This document shows positions 14,722 to 23,063 of a DNA stretch of 40,364 bases, in pieces (positions within the stretch are counted from its first letter, which is position 1; each line of letters starts with the position of its first letter). The stretch lies in the NCBI GenBank assembly GCA_031261485.1, contig JAISJO010000080.1, positions 1 to 40,364 of the forward strand, given 5' to 3'. Origin of the DNA: Propionibacteriaceae bacterium (lineage in GTDB: Bacteria > Actinomycetota > Actinomycetes > Propionibacteriales > Propionibacteriaceae). Both the position numbers and the translations under genes were made by a program. Under the pieces are notes generated by a model. The model did not search any database. It saw nothing but the letters and a program-made list of their open reading frames with translations, and was not told where the DNA came from.

Positions 14722-17501
14722 TACACCCTCGGTTTCTCGACCATTTCATAGGTCTCAATCATGTCGTCCACATGGATGTCCGAGAAGCCGGTCAGTGTGA
14801 TGCCACACTCGAACCCTTCGCGGACTTCCACGACGTCGTCTTTCTCTCGACGCAGTGTGTTGATGGACGTCTCGGCGATCACGATGCCGTCGCGCACCAG
14901 ACGGGCCTTGGCGTGGCGGCGGACCGTCCCATCCATGACCATACATCCGGCGATGACGCCAATCTTGGAGGAACGGAAGACCTGGCGAATCTGCACAGAG
15001 GCGCGGGCCTGCTCCTCGTAGATGGGCTTGAGCAGCCCCTTCATGGCGGCTTCGATATCGTCCAGGGCCTGGTAGATGATCGAGTAGTACCGAATGTCCA
15101 CACCCTCTTGATTCGCCAATTGCGTGGCATGGCCCTGAGCGCGAACGTTGTACCCGATGATGACGGCGTTCGACGCAGCAGCCAGCGTGACATTGGTCTC
15201 GGTGATCGCACCCACACCACGGTCGATGATACGCAGGGAAACCTCGTCGCCCACGTCGATTTGCAGGAGAGACGATTCGAGGGCTTCGACAGAGCCTGCC
15301 GAGTCGCCCTTGAGGATGAGGTTGAGTTCCTCGCCCTTCTCCAATTCGGCGAACATATCTTCCAGGGTGCGACGCTTCGTGGATTTCGCCAGAGCGGCAG
15401 CCCTCATTCGGGCTTCGCGCTTCTCCGCGATCTGTCGAGCTGTGCGCTCATCGTCCACCACGAGGAAGTTGTCACCCGCGCCCGGCACTGCGGTCAGGCC
15501 GAGAATCTGCACAGGCATGGAGGGCGGAGCCTCATCCACCAAGTCTCCATGGTCAGTGATGAGCGCTCGCACACGCCCATACGAACTGCCAATGACGAGC
15601 GGGTCACCAATGCGCAATGTTCCACGCTGTACGATGGCCGTCGCCACAGGGCCACGTCCGCGGTCCAGATGGGCTTCGATGGCCACACCTTGGGCCGGCA
15701 TGTCCGGGTCCACACGCAAGTTGAGTTCCGCGTCGGCGGTCAGCACGATGGCAGCGAGCAAATCGTCCAAACCCTGATGGGTGACAGCGGAGACGTCGAC
15801 GAACATCGTGTCGCCACCATAGGTGTCGGGAACCAGCCCATACTCGGTCAACTGGCCGCGCACCTTGGTCGGGTCAGCACCCACCTTGTCAATCTTGTTG
15901 ACCGCGACCACGATGGGCACATCGGCAGCTTTGGCGTGGTTGAGAGCCTCAACGGTCTGAGGCATGACACCGTCATCGGCCGCAACGACGAGCACGGCGA
16001 TATCAGTCGTCTTCGCACCTCGGGCACGCATGGCGGTAAAGGCCTCGTGACCAGGGGTGTCGATGAAGGTGACGACGCGAGGCACGTCATCCACGACTGT
16101 CTTGACCTGGTACGCGCCAATGGCCTGCGTGATGCCTCCAGCCTCACCGGAGACCACATCGGAGTGACGGAAGGCGTCCAGCAACTTGGTCTTGCCATGA
16201 TCGACATGGCCCATGACCGTGACGATGGGGGGACGCATGACAAGGTCTTCGTCGTCGGCCAAGTTCTCGCCAAAACCGAGGGCGAAGGTCTCCAACAATT
16301 CGCGGTCTTCGTCTTCAGGAGAGACGACTTGGAGGTCGTAATTGAGTTCGGAACCCAGAATCTCCAGTGTCTCGTCGTTGACCGACTGGGTGGCCGTGAC
16401 CATTTCGCCCATGTTGAACAGGACCTGCACCAATTGAGCGGGATCCACACCAATCTTCTCGGCGAGGTCGGTCAGGGAGGAACCGCGAGCGAGTCGGACC
16501 GTCTGGCCTTCGCCTTGACGAATCCGCACGCCGGAGATGGTCGGCGCCTCCATCTCATCAAACTCTTGACGACGAAGCTTCTTCGACTTCTTGTTCTTCT
16601 TGCCGGGAGCGCCATTGCGTCCGAAAGCGCCTTGGGTGCCCGAACCGGAACGTCCGCCACGACCGCCTGTGCGGCCAGCGGGAGCACCACCGGGACCACC
16701 AGTGGGCGCACCACCGAAACCAGTGCCTGTTCCGCGTCCACGTCCAGGAGCGCCTGTACGAGGAGCACCAGCGCCCCCAGTCTGACCGAATGGCGGACGG
16801 GAACCAGTGCCGGAACCGGCGTGTGCGCCGGGCGCACCTGCGGCACCAGGACGAGCCGGACGCGGGGAACCAGGACGGCCAGAGTCACCTTCGGGACGGG
16901 GACGGCGCACACCCATACCCTGGGATGAAGCGTAAGGATTGTTGCCTGGGCGAGGCGCGCCTGGGCGGCGTCCTTGGCTCTGAGGCATTGGCCGAGGGAT
17001 AGGTCGAGGCATGACCGAAGAGGGCTTGGGGGCCTCCGGCTTGGCATCTTTCACCTCGACAACGGGAGCGACCGGAGCAGCAGGAGCAGCGGGGGCCTCG
17101 GGCGTAGGAGTTGGAACTGGTTCGACGACAGGAGTCGCAGGGACTGGTCCAGGTGTCGGCGTGGGGGCAGCCTTCGGGCCAGGCGTCTTCTTGGAAGGCG
17201 ACTTCGGCGAGGGAACTGGAGCGGGAACGGGCGCGACGACGGGCTCAGGCGCAGGAGTTGGCGCAGGGGTCGGCGCAGGAGTTGGCGCTGGAGTTGGCGC
17301 GACGGGTGGCACAGCGATTGGCTCGGGTGCGGGCGCTGGCGCGGCGGAGGCGTACTTTTCCTTTACTCTTCGCGCAACAGGCGGCTCAATGGTGGACGAC
17401 GCTGAACGGACGTACTCGCCCATATCTTTCAGTGCTTCCAAGAGAGCCTTGGAGTCGACACCGAGTTCTTTCGCAAGCTCGTGGACACGTTGCTTGGCCA
17501 C
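14721..17501 (-). CDS. infB: Translation initiation factor IF-2
   Basis: A 926-residue GTPase that delivers initiator tRNA to the ribosome. The start is the GTG at 17501 ([15 protein letters not shown]), with AAGGAG just upstream; an in-frame ATG 13 codons earlier lacks a site. N-terminal IF2_N helices come first, then a long Pro/Ala/Thr-rich and Gly/Arg-rich disordered stretch (about 70-310) with short repeats such as PTPAPTPAP, then a second IF2_N-like domain. The G domain starts at about residue 425: GHVDHGKT (431-438), DTPGHEAF and NKID. Domain II and the C-terminal fMet-tRNA-binding domains end YEMVEKPRV. Unlike the common nusA-ylxR-infB order, a divergent gene lies directly upstream, so infB heads its own operon. 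Confidence 0.97.
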   Translation of the reverse strand: MAKQRVHELAKELGVDSKALLEALKDMGEYVRSASSTIEPPVARRVKEKYASAAPAPAPEPIAVPPVAPTPAPTPAPTPAPTPAPEPVVAPVPAPVPSPKSPSKKTPGPKAAPTPTPGPVPATPVVEPVPTPTPEAPAAPAAPVAPVVEVKDAKPEAPKPSSVMPRPIPRPMPQSQGRRPGAPRPGNNPYASSQGMGVRRPRPEGDSGRPGSPRPARPGAAGAPGAHAGSGTGSRPPFGQTGGAGAPRTGAPGRGRGTGTGFGGAPTGGPGGAPAGRTGGRGGRSGSGTQGAFGRNGAPGKKNKKSKKLRRQEFDEMEAPTISGVRIRQGEGQTVRLARGSSLTDLAEKIGVDPAQLVQVLFNMGEMVTATQSVNDETLEILGSELNYDLQVVSPEDEDRELLETFALGFGENLADDEDLVMRPPIVTVMGHVDHGKTKLLDAFRHSDVVSGEAGGITQAIGAYQVKTVVDDVPRVVTFIDTPGHEAFTAMRARGAKTTDIAVLVVAADDGVMPQTVEALNHAKAADVPIVVAVNKIDKVGADPTKVRGQLTEYGLVPDTYGGDTMFVDVSAVTHQGLDDLLAAIVLTADAELNLRVDPDMPAQGVAIEAHLDRGRGPVATAIVQRGTLRIGDPLVIGSSYGRVRALITDHGDLVDEAPPSMPVQILGLTAVPGAGDNFLVVDDERTARQIAEKREARMRAAALAKSTKRRTLEDMFAELEKGEELNLILKGDSAGSVEALESSLLQIDVGDEVSLRIIDRGVGAITETNVTLAAASNAVIIGYNVRAQGHATQLANQEGVDIRYYSIIYQALDDIEAAMKGLLKPIYEEQARASVQIRQVFRSSKIGVIAGCMVMDGTVRRHAKARLVRDGIVIAETSINTLRREKDDVVEVREGFECGITLTGFSDIHVDDMIETYEMVEKPRV

Positions 17502-17637
17502 AGATCTCCTTCTTGACCCGAACGTGTCCGGGCGCATCACATGGTTAGACCGCTCATAGTACGCAACTCATCGCTGGCTCATGAGCAACTGCCCAACCTT
17601 TGCTGTTCTGGCACGTCAGAGCGACGAGCCACCGTCT

Positions 17638-17667
17638 AGTGTACGGCATGAAAGACCATGCGCCCAA
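17638..17667 (-). promoter_or_regulatory. infB operon promoter
   Basis: Minus strand TTGGGC (17667-17662), 18-base spacer, TACACT (17643-17638), giving a leader of about 130 bases. The -10 lies in CGTACACTAGAC, and the identical 12-mer precedes tRNA-Glu at 20565-20576 or so, supporting a strong housekeeping promoter. The rest of 17502-17774 shows no gene. Confidence 0.6.
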
Positions 17668-17774
17668 GCGCGACCCGCACGAGGCCATGCCCGGTCCCCT
17701 ATTTCGTTCGTCACCGACTCCAAGCACACCACTTTGATCAGCACTTCCCTATTCGACGTGGGACGATTGGTGAC

Positions 17775-18443
17775 ATGGACTGGAATCTGGTCATCCCCTT
17801 GGCTGTAGGCGCTTTGGCTCTCGTGGCTGTGGGCTTCTTCGTGGACCGAGGTGTGTACAAGCGGCGACGGGCCATCCTCGAATCTCCCCCCGACAGTCCC
17901 ATTCTTGACTCGACCGAGCCTCCCACGTACATCGATGCCACCACCCTCGTCTCGGCCCCTCCTGAGCCCTTGAGCGACCAGCGCCGTCAAGACATTCTGA
18001 CTCGCCTCGAATCAGCACCGTCAGTCAAGGGTGGCTATGCGTCCCCAGACTTCATTACCGACCCTGCGTCCGGATGGTCTGTGGTGGAGGATGCGCGAGT
18101 CCTCGTCGTGGATGAAGCCAGCGACCCCCGCGATGTGTACTCAGTGCTGGCCAGTGTCCAGGAAAGTGGCCGAGGCTTCGTGCTGGTCTCCCCCGTCCTA
18201 GGCGATGAGGTGGTGGAGTGGCTGGCGATGAACGCCAAGTCAGGAGTGGCGCGATGCCTGGGCGTGCGCGTCGATGACCTGAGCGAGGCTGAGTCCGCGG
18301 CATCAGCAGTCCATAGCCAGGTCACGACGTGGGCGGATGTGAAGTCTGGGTATGTCCCCGCACCAGTCATCGGGAGTTGCGCGGCATGGGTGGCCGGGAA
18401 GAATACCAGTTGGGTGCTGGACCACCCGTTCGACACACCCTAG
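17775..18443 (+). CDS. Membrane-anchored protein with a lone GroEL apical-domain-like region
   Basis: A 222-residue protein starting MDWNLVIPLAVGA. One hydrophobic span (about 4-23) is followed by an RGVYKRRR stop-transfer, so the rest is probably cytoplasmic. A Pro/Ser-rich linker (36-66) leads to residues 86-180, which follow the GroEL apical domain closely in order and spacing: GGYASPDFITDP (GroEL RGYLSPYFINKP), VVEDARVLVVDE, a VYSVLASVQESGR helix (MLPVLEAVAKAGK), VLVSPV, and DEVVEWLAMN (EALATLVVN). The equatorial and intermediate domains, and so the ATPase and ring contacts, are absent. I infer a tethered minichaperone or a scaffold. The weak ribosome site leaves the start slightly uncertain; the frame is open 39 codons further upstream without family features. 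Confidence 0.75.
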   Translation: MDWNLVIPLAVGALALVAVGFFVDRGVYKRRRAILESPPDSPILDSTEPPTYIDATTLVSAPPEPLSDQRRQDILTRLESAPSVKGGYASPDFITDPASGWSVVEDARVLVVDEASDPRDVYSVLASVQESGRGFVLVSPVLGDEVVEWLAMNAKSGVARCLGVRVDDLSEAESAASAVHSQVTTWADVKSGYVPAPVIGSCAAWVAGKNTSWVLDHPFDTP

Positions 18444-18472
18444 AGGATGGCCAAACGCCCTTCTGGCGGGCA

Positions 18473-18495
18473 AGTCTCAGGTCGTACTTGAGACT
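18473..18495. terminator. Hairpin between convergent genes
   Basis: AGTCTCA (18473-18479) and TGAGACT (18489-18495) form a 7-bp stem around a 9-base loop between the apical-like gene and the zincin gene. No T-run. Position suggests a shared bidirectional terminator. Confidence 0.45.
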
Positions 18496-18517
18496 CAGGG
18501 AGCCGTTCAGACGGACT

Positions 18518-18871
18518 TTATCCCCATCCCAATTCATCCAAATGGTCATCATCAATGCCGAAGAAATGGGCGATCTCATGAATGACGGTTATCCGAATCT
18601 CCTCAATAAGTTCTTCACGAGTTTCGCACATGCGCTTGAGGGGATTACGAAAGAGGAAAATGGTGTCGGGAAGGACGCCACCATACATGGAATCCCTTTC
18701 AGACAGAGGAACCCCTTCATACAGTCCCAGCAAGTCAGCCTCCGAGTCAGGGGGTTCGTCTTCAACGAGGACGACGACATTATCTAGGACATTCATGAGA
18801 GCTTCAGGAATGCCGTCCAGTGCGTCCCCTACCGCTTCATCAAAATCCTCATCGGATACCTCAACTGCCAT
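18518..18871 (-). CDS. Minimal zincin-type metallopeptidase family protein
   Basis: A 117-residue acidic protein of the small zincin family common in actinobacteria. The zinc motif HEIAHFFGIDDDH (98-110) fits HExxHxxGxxD/H. Also typical are DNVVVLVEDEP (30-40) and the DTIFLFRNPL strand (69-78). I use ATG at 18871 (MAVEVSDEDF). A TACAGT -10-like element ends 7 bases before it, so the transcript may be leaderless; a GTG three codons upstream is the alternative. Proteolytic activity has rarely been shown for this family, so its function is open. Confidence 0.8.
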   Translation of the reverse strand: MAVEVSDEDFDEAVGDALDGIPEALMNVLDNVVVLVEDEPPDSEADLLGLYEGVPLSERDSMYGGVLPDTIFLFRNPLKRMCETREELIEEIRITVIHEIAHFFGIDDDHLDELGWG

Positions 18872-19037
18872 GGTATTCACTGTACTCTGAACGAATTACA
18901 TCGGTGCAATTCCCCCAAAGGTATTGTGGCCAATCGGCACTTGCACAACGAAATTGCTTCTCATCACCGGGTTGCCAGGCTCGGCCCGGTCACATAATCT
19001 CGGGTCATCACTCGTGAATTCGCGTAACACGAGTAGT

Positions 19038-19046
19038 TGTTATATG
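19038..19046 (+). promoter_or_regulatory. Extended -10 promoter of the SH3/LAS peptidase gene
   Basis: TGT-TATATG gives an extended -10 with transcription near 19053. The -35 region is poor. An inverted repeat CTCGTG-N11-CACGAG (19011-19033) overlaps the -35 region and could be a regulator site. Nothing else recognisable lies in 18881-19037. Confidence 0.45.
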
Positions 19047-19089
19047 AAAGTTGTTGCGCCCCTGGACGGCGCTGAACGGTAGGAGTGTT

Positions 19090-20514
19090 ATGCGCGCATC
19101 GACGGCGGCAGTTGCCCTCGGCATGGCGGTCGGTTTGGCTTTTGTGGGCAGTTGCGGGATAGCAGCGGCCTCCACCTTGGTCCCATTGCGGGTCCAGGAA
19201 GTGGTCATCCCCGGAGGCTTGCAAACCCACGTACCAGCGTTGGCAGCCATCGCTGGACCAACCCCCACGATGATGCGGGAATCCAGCTTGGTCCACACGA
19301 CCGAACCTGTGCACGCACCATCCACCTACGCCCCGTCAACTGACCATGTGCCCTCACCTCAGACTGATGTGAACGACAATTTGTCTTTGGGAACGGTTTT
19401 CCGGGAAGACCCCCTTGATTCTGCGCCCTCTCAGGATGTCCAGCCTGACGCTTCAACGCTCGACACGCCCTCTACGGCAAGCGAACCGGTGGTAGTGCCT
19501 CCTGAGGTCCCCCAGGCCCCCGCGCAGCCTCCTGCGCCTCCTGCGCCACCCGCACCTCCCGAAGAGCCTGCTGTGGCACCGACTTCTCCTGACGTTCCCG
19601 CCGCCGACCCTCCACAGACGCCCCCCAGCCAAGAGCCCACGCCTGACCCGACCCCTGCGGAATCTGGGGCGGCTTCGGCGGAACCTGACCCGACCCCTGC
19701 GGAGCCTTCGGGCTCACCGACCGCCAACCCTCCGGCGCCGCCCGCTGTGGTGGGACAGATGTACACCACCGCTGCCGTGAATCTGCGAGCAGAACCGTCC
19801 ATGTCAGGGACAATCGTGAGGGTCCTCGACTTCGGGACTCAAGTGGATGTGACGGGCGTGATTCAAGGTGATTGGACACAGGTCCTCGATGGTGGAGTTG
19901 TGCGCTGGATACATTCGGACTACCTGGCCACAACCCAACCCACACCGCCGGTCGAGCCGACCTACTTGTACACGAGCGCCGACGTGAACTTCCGTACCGG
20001 CCCCGGCCTGAATTACTCCATCATCCGCCTGCTCCTCCAGGCCACCCGCGTCGAGGTCATCGGCGAGTCGGGTGACTGGGCTCAGGTGATTTACTCAGGC
20101 ACAACTGGTTGGGTGTCGTATCGCTATCTCCAGGAAACCGCTCCCGGGACCGATCTCTACGGTTCGGTCGGGCTCAACGGAGTCAGTCCCAATATCACCG
20201 CCATCGTCGCGGGAGCACAAGGACAGTTCCCGCTACTGCACGTCTTCTACGGCATTCGCGCCAACGCCGGCGAACACACCTTGGGTCGCGCGGTGGACAT
20301 CATGCTTCCCGACTATCTCAACAATCGTCCCCTGGGTTCCGACATCGCGTTGTACTTCCAGCAACACGCCAGTCAGTACAACATCGAGTACATCATCTGG
20401 TACCAGCGCATCTGGTTCCCCGGAACGAGTTACGACGCCTGGCAGCAGATGGAAGACCGGGGTTCCGACACGCAGAACCACCGCGACCACGTCCACATCA
20501 CCGTCTATTCGTGA
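19090..20514 (+). CDS. Secreted protein with two SH3 domains and a LAS-type (D-Ala-D-Ala carboxypeptidase-like) C-terminal domain
   Basis: A 474-residue exported cell-wall protein. Start at the ATG 4 bases after TAGGAGTGTT. A signal peptide (about 1-28, ending GIAAAS) is followed by a Pro/Ala/Glu-rich low-complexity region (about 110-215), then two bacterial SH3 domains (about 221-283, AVNLRAEPSMSGTIVRVL; about 292-350, DVNFRTGPGLNYSIIRLL) that bind peptidoglycan. The C-terminal domain (356-474) carries His396 and Asp403 in HTLGRAVD and a DHVH (466-469), the zinc ligands of LAS/VanY-like peptidases. A role in trimming peptidoglycan peptides is likely but not proven. Followed by the tRNA-Glu promoter. 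Confidence 0.85.
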   Translation: MRASTAAVALGMAVGLAFVGSCGIAAASTLVPLRVQEVVIPGGLQTHVPALAAIAGPTPTMMRESSLVHTTEPVHAPSTYAPSTDHVPSPQTDVNDNLSLGTVFREDPLDSAPSQDVQPDASTLDTPSTASEPVVVPPEVPQAPAQPPAPPAPPAPPEEPAVAPTSPDVPAADPPQTPPSQEPTPDPTPAESGAASAEPDPTPAEPSGSPTANPPAPPAVVGQMYTTAAVNLRAEPSMSGTIVRVLDFGTQVDVTGVIQGDWTQVLDGGVVRWIHSDYLATTQPTPPVEPTYLYTSADVNFRTGPGLNYSIIRLLLQATRVEVIGESGDWAQVIYSGTTGWVSYRYLQETAPGTDLYGSVGLNGVSPNITAIVAGAQGQFPLLHVFYGIRANAGEHTLGRAVDIMLPDYLNNRPLGSDIALYFQQHASQYNIEYIIWYQRIWFPGTSYDAWQQMEDRGSDTQNHRDHVHITVYS

Positions 20515-20573
20515 GCGTGTCGGGCCGCCAGCGTGACGAACTGGGTCCTTATCGCGTACACTAGACAGCCGAT

Positions 20574-20646
20574 GTCCCCATCGTCTAGCGGTCTAGGACG
20601 CTGGCCTTTCACGCCAGCAACACGGGTTCGAACCCCGTTGGGGATG
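20574..20646 (+). tRNA. tRNA-Glu (anticodon TTC)
   Basis: 73 nt. The acceptor arm is GTCCCCA / TGGGGAT (G1-U72 wobble), the anticodon stem CTGGC/GCCAG with loop CTTTCAC, and the T arm ACGGG-TTCGAAC-CCCGT. CCA is not encoded. A TACACT -10 in CGTACACTAGAC lies just upstream. The last 15 bases are part of a 56-bp direct repeat. Confidence 0.95.
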
Positions 20647-20842
20647 CGTCATCACCAACGGAGTGAGAACCCGAGAGGGCAGAACCCGTCGAGAGAACGT
20701 CCAGTGGACGTTCGAACAGGGTTCTGGTCCGAGGCCTGACAATAGGAAGGCGGAGGACGGCGGATTGCCAAAGGCAAGACGCACGGACCCCGTTGGGGAT
20801 GCGTCATCACCAACGGAGTGAGAACCCGAGACGGCAGAACCC
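20632..20842 (+). repeat. 56-bp direct repeat that includes the 3' end of tRNA-Glu
   Basis: Copies at 20632-20687 and 20787-20842 differ at one base and lie 155 bases apart. The first 15 bases of each equal the T-stem and acceptor end of tRNA-Glu. Each copy holds a CCGTTGG...CCAACGG hairpin (20635-20661 and +155). Between them lies the palindrome GAACGTCCA-G-TGGACGTTC (20695-20713). A third partial AACCCCGTTGG begins at 20838. No gene is present. Confidence 0.9.
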
Positions 20843-20900
20843 CGTTGGAGACACTTTCGGAGCTAGGTTCATTGCCTACTTCGGAGGCGAAGAATTGGCC

Positions 20901-20947
20901 CCCACGGGCATTCGTGGGATATAGTTCTTCAGGCCGGTTCACCGGCC
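20901..20947. repeat. Two hairpins in the tRNA-Glu / tRNA-Asp spacer
   Basis: CCCACG (20901-20906) pairs with CGTGGG (20913-20918), and GGCCGGT (20932-20938) pairs with ACCGGCC (20941-20947). They may end the upstream transcript or be processing sites before tRNA-Asp. The stretch 20647-20962 otherwise holds only the direct repeats listed separately. Confidence 0.55.
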
Positions 20948-20962
20948 AAGGCCATATATTAT

Positions 20963-21039
20963 GGCCCCGTAGCGCAGTTGGTTAGCGCGTCGGCCTGTCA
21001 CGCCGAAGGTCGCGGGTTCAAGTCCCGTCGGGGTCGCCA
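20963..21039 (+). tRNA. tRNA-Asp (anticodon GTC)
   Basis: Acceptor GGCCCCG / CGGGGTC, anticodon stem TCGGC/GCCGA with loop CTGTCAC, T arm CGGG-TTCAAGT-CCCG, discriminator G and an encoded CCA (21037-21039). Only 22 bases separate it from tRNA-Phe, so the two are probably cotranscribed. Confidence 0.96.
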
Positions 21040-21061
21040 GGGTTGGTGCAAGCCAGCCTGC

Positions 21062-21135
21062 GGCCAGATAGCTCAGTCGGTAGTAGCGCATCCCTGAAAA
21101 GGATGAGGTCGACGGTTCGATCCCGCCTCTGGCCA
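21062..21135 (+). tRNA. tRNA-Phe (anticodon GAA), with two stem mismatches
   Basis: Acceptor GGCCAGA / TCTGGCC, anticodon stem CATCC/GGATG with loop CTGAAAA, T-loop TTCGATC, 74 nt, no encoded CCA. The D stem GCTC/TAGC has a C-U mismatch and the T stem GACGG/CCGCC an A-C mismatch. Identity is clear; full function is less certain than for the other two. Confidence 0.88.
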
Positions 21136-21141
21136 CAATCT

Positions 21142-21170
21142 CGGGTTGTTCGCGTTGTGCGGGCAACCCG
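21142..21170 (+). terminator. Hairpin after tRNA-Phe
   Basis: CGGGTTG (21142-21148) pairs with CAACCCG (21164-21170), with an inner CGC/GCG pairing, 6 bases after the tRNA. Followed by AACTTGTTTC, a poor T-run. Likely end of the tRNA transcript. Confidence 0.5.
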
Positions 21171-21178
21171 AACTTGTT

Positions 21179-21269
21179 TCACATGACCGCGCCCAGTGTC
21201 TCACCGATGGGGGCATGACTGACCAAGGTGGCCAGCCTGTCAGAGTGGGTGGCCACGCTCTCGGAAGGC
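21179..21269 (-). pseudogene. Remnant of a sirtuin (CobB-type) gene, 3' end only
   Basis: Read on the minus strand, the end encodes DRLATLVSHAPIGETLGAVM-stop. The intact sirtuin at 39713-40364 ends DRLASLVIHAPIGETLGGVV plus three residues. At DNA level, about 50 bases from CCCAG to CTGTC match at roughly 42 positions. Upstream the copy has lost 4 bases (frameshift) and a further block of about 24 bases before the shared GCCTTCCGAG, and similarity stops at 21269, 50 bases from the narK-1 stop. It is a decayed fragment in the same orientation as the intact copy, and marks the left edge of the nitrate/molybdenum block. Confidence 0.8.
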
Positions 21270-21301
21270 GACCAACCGGTCTTTCTTCCCCAGTAAGAGC
21301 A

Positions 21302-21315
21302 CGGACAGGTGTCCG
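21302..21315 (-). terminator. Short hairpin after narK-1
   Basis: CGGACA-GG-TGTCCG, a perfect 6-bp palindrome starting 5 bases past the narK-1 stop. The two-base centre makes the terminal loop tight, and no T-run follows. Placement suggests a weak terminator. Confidence 0.35.
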
Positions 21316-21319
21316 CAGT

Positions 21320-22759
21320 TCAGACGCGCTGGCCCTTCCTTGCGAACGGGACCACATAGAAGACTACTGTCAGAGCCAGACACACCACATAGGCAATGAC
21401 GAACCACCATAGTCCGACCGCATAGTCCCCGAAGTGGACCTTGGACAGGGAGAATGCCTGCGGCACCAGGAAACCGCCATAGGCACCGAAAGCGGAGATG
21501 ATGCCCAAAGAGGCAGAGGTCTTGCGCTCTGTTGAAATGCCGGCTGAGATGCGTTGAGCATCGGCGGAACCCGCCCGGAAGGCAAAGACTGTGGGAATCA
21601 TCCTGTACATGGCCCCATTGCCAACGCCAGTGAAGACGAAGAGAACCAGGAAGCACACCAGGAACACCCAGAAACTCAGTCCGGCCTTCAGAGTGCCAAT
21701 GACAGCCCCGGTGGCCAGTGTCATCATGATGAAGGCAGCAGCGGTGACGTATCCCCCTCCGAGTTTGTCAGCGAGTTTTCCGCCGTAGGGACGAGCCAAA
21801 GAGCCGACAAGTGGGCCGAGAAAGGCCAAGCCAACGCCCACCGCACCAAGGTGGAGAAGAGAATAGTCGGGGAATTGGTCGGCGATCAGTTTGGGAAAAG
21901 CCCCGGCAAGTCCGATGAAGGAACCGAACGTGCCGATGTATAGCAAAGACATGAGCCACAGGTGGGGGTCCTTCAGAGCAGCGGCGTATCCCCCAAAGTC
22001 CGCCTTGGCGCTGGAGAGGTTGTTCATTCCGAAGGCCGCTCCAGCTATGGCCAGAATGATGAAGGGTATCCAGAACCAACCCGCGATGGGGAGGTTGGGC
22101 ACATCGGGGCGAAGAGTGAGTCCTGCCGTGAGCGTGACCAAAATGGGCACCATGAACTGAGAGACTGCGGCACCGATATTGCCGCCGGCTGCATTCAGCC
22201 CCAGCGCCCATCCTTTCGTGCGCTGAGGATAGAAGAAGGTGATATTGGCCATCGAACTTGCGAAGTTGCCACCACCGAAACCGCCCAAGGCCGCCACCAG
22301 CAGCATGATGGGGTACGTGGTGCCGCCCACTCCCCCAACGGGATGATGAGCGATGGCAAAGCTCATGGCGATGGTAGGGATCAGGAGGAGAGAGGCAGAT
22401 ACCATGGTCCAATTTCGACCACCGATCTTGGAGACCATGAAGGTGTAGGGGAAACGCAAAGTCGCACCCACGAGGCTTGGCATGGAGATGAGCCAGAACT
22501 GCTGTGACGTGCTGAAGTCGAATCCGTACTTGCCCAGGGAGACTACAACGATGCTCCACAATTGCCACACGACGAAACCAAGAAACTCGGCATAGATGGA
22601 GAACTTCAGGTTCCGGGACGCGATCTTCTTCCCCCGCGTCTCCCATTGCTTCTCGTCCTCAGGATTCCAGCCGTCGATCCATCGACCGGAACGGAATACC
22701 AAAGTGGAGTTGGCATCAGAATGGTCTTTTCCACTGATTTCTACATGATCTGTCGACAT
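21320..22759 (-). CDS. narK: Nitrate/nitrite porter, NNP family (NarK-1)
   Basis: A 479-residue major-facilitator protein with about 12 membrane spans. The nitrate signature is visible on span 5: GGGNFASSMANITFFYP followed by KGWALGLNAAGGNIG. The second signature, FTGVGNGAMYRMIP, lies on span 11. These support nitrate uptake or nitrate/nitrite exchange across the cytoplasmic membrane. The N-terminus is a soluble 45-residue extension. I start at the ATG at 22759 (MSTDHVEISG), preceded by AAAGGGCACCTC; the frame is open 14 codons more. It diverges from the narK-2/narGHJI operon and has its own promoter with a large inverted repeat. It is clearly different from NarK-2, so the two may divide transport modes (inference). 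Confidence 0.92.
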   Translation of the reverse strand: MSTDHVEISGKDHSDANSTLVFRSGRWIDGWNPEDEKQWETRGKKIASRNLKFSIYAEFLGFVVWQLWSIVVVSLGKYGFDFSTSQQFWLISMPSLVGATLRFPYTFMVSKIGGRNWTMVSASLLLIPTIAMSFAIAHHPVGGVGGTTYPIMLLVAALGGFGGGNFASSMANITFFYPQRTKGWALGLNAAGGNIGAAVSQFMVPILVTLTAGLTLRPDVPNLPIAGWFWIPFIILAIAGAAFGMNNLSSAKADFGGYAAALKDPHLWLMSLLYIGTFGSFIGLAGAFPKLIADQFPDYSLLHLGAVGVGLAFLGPLVGSLARPYGGKLADKLGGGYVTAAAFIMMTLATGAVIGTLKAGLSFWVFLVCFLVLFVFTGVGNGAMYRMIPTVFAFRAGSADAQRISAGISTERKTSASLGIISAFGAYGGFLVPQAFSLSKVHFGDYAVGLWWFVIAYVVCLALTVVFYVVPFARKGQRV

Positions 22760-22807
22760 GAGGTGCCCTTTCGTCTTCACTGACCTAATCGGAACTACCA
22801 CCAGGTT

Positions 22808-22859
22808 GTTCTAACTATTTTGATGATGTTAGAGTAGTTAGAACCGATTTCCCTGTCAA
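22808..22859 (-). promoter_or_regulatory. narK-1 promoter with a 10-bp inverted repeat
   Basis: Minus strand TTGACA (22859-22854), 17-base spacer, TACTCT (22836-22831). GTTCTAACTA (22808-22817) and TAGTTAGAAC (22835-22844) form a perfect 10-bp inverted repeat with a 17-base centre; one arm lies on the -10 edge and spacer, the other near +15. A dimeric or tetrameric regulator could loop or cover the start. The rest of 22860-23030 shows no gene. Confidence 0.6.
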
Positions 22860-23063
22860 ACTGAACACTCCCCCATCGGCGCGCATCCTCAATCCTGCCA
22901 CACATCCAGGTCTTCACAGCGCAAGAAAGGTCCCTCAAGTAGGCCTGGTCCTGCTCCTCAATTCTGCTCATTTCTCCACCATTCCCATGTCAACACGCGC
23001 CTCAACAAACTGGAATGTCTCCAATCACAGCCATTTGACACTCTTTACTTGTGTTTTCGTTAT

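Noticed and set aside
14772-16928. A 718-codon open frame on the plus strand, opposite infB
   Set aside because: It is the shadow of the GC-rich infB sequence. Its translation shows no domain, and infB on the other strand is unmistakable.
18881-19089. c-di-AMP (ydaO-type) riboswitch before the SH3/LAS peptidase gene
   Set aside because: Such riboswitches often precede cell-wall enzymes in actinobacteria, but I could not find the conserved core sequences; only a short inverted repeat is visible.
20632-20842. attL/attR of an intact integrative element
   Set aside because: The copies are only 155 bases apart with no integrase or cargo between them; at most a scar.
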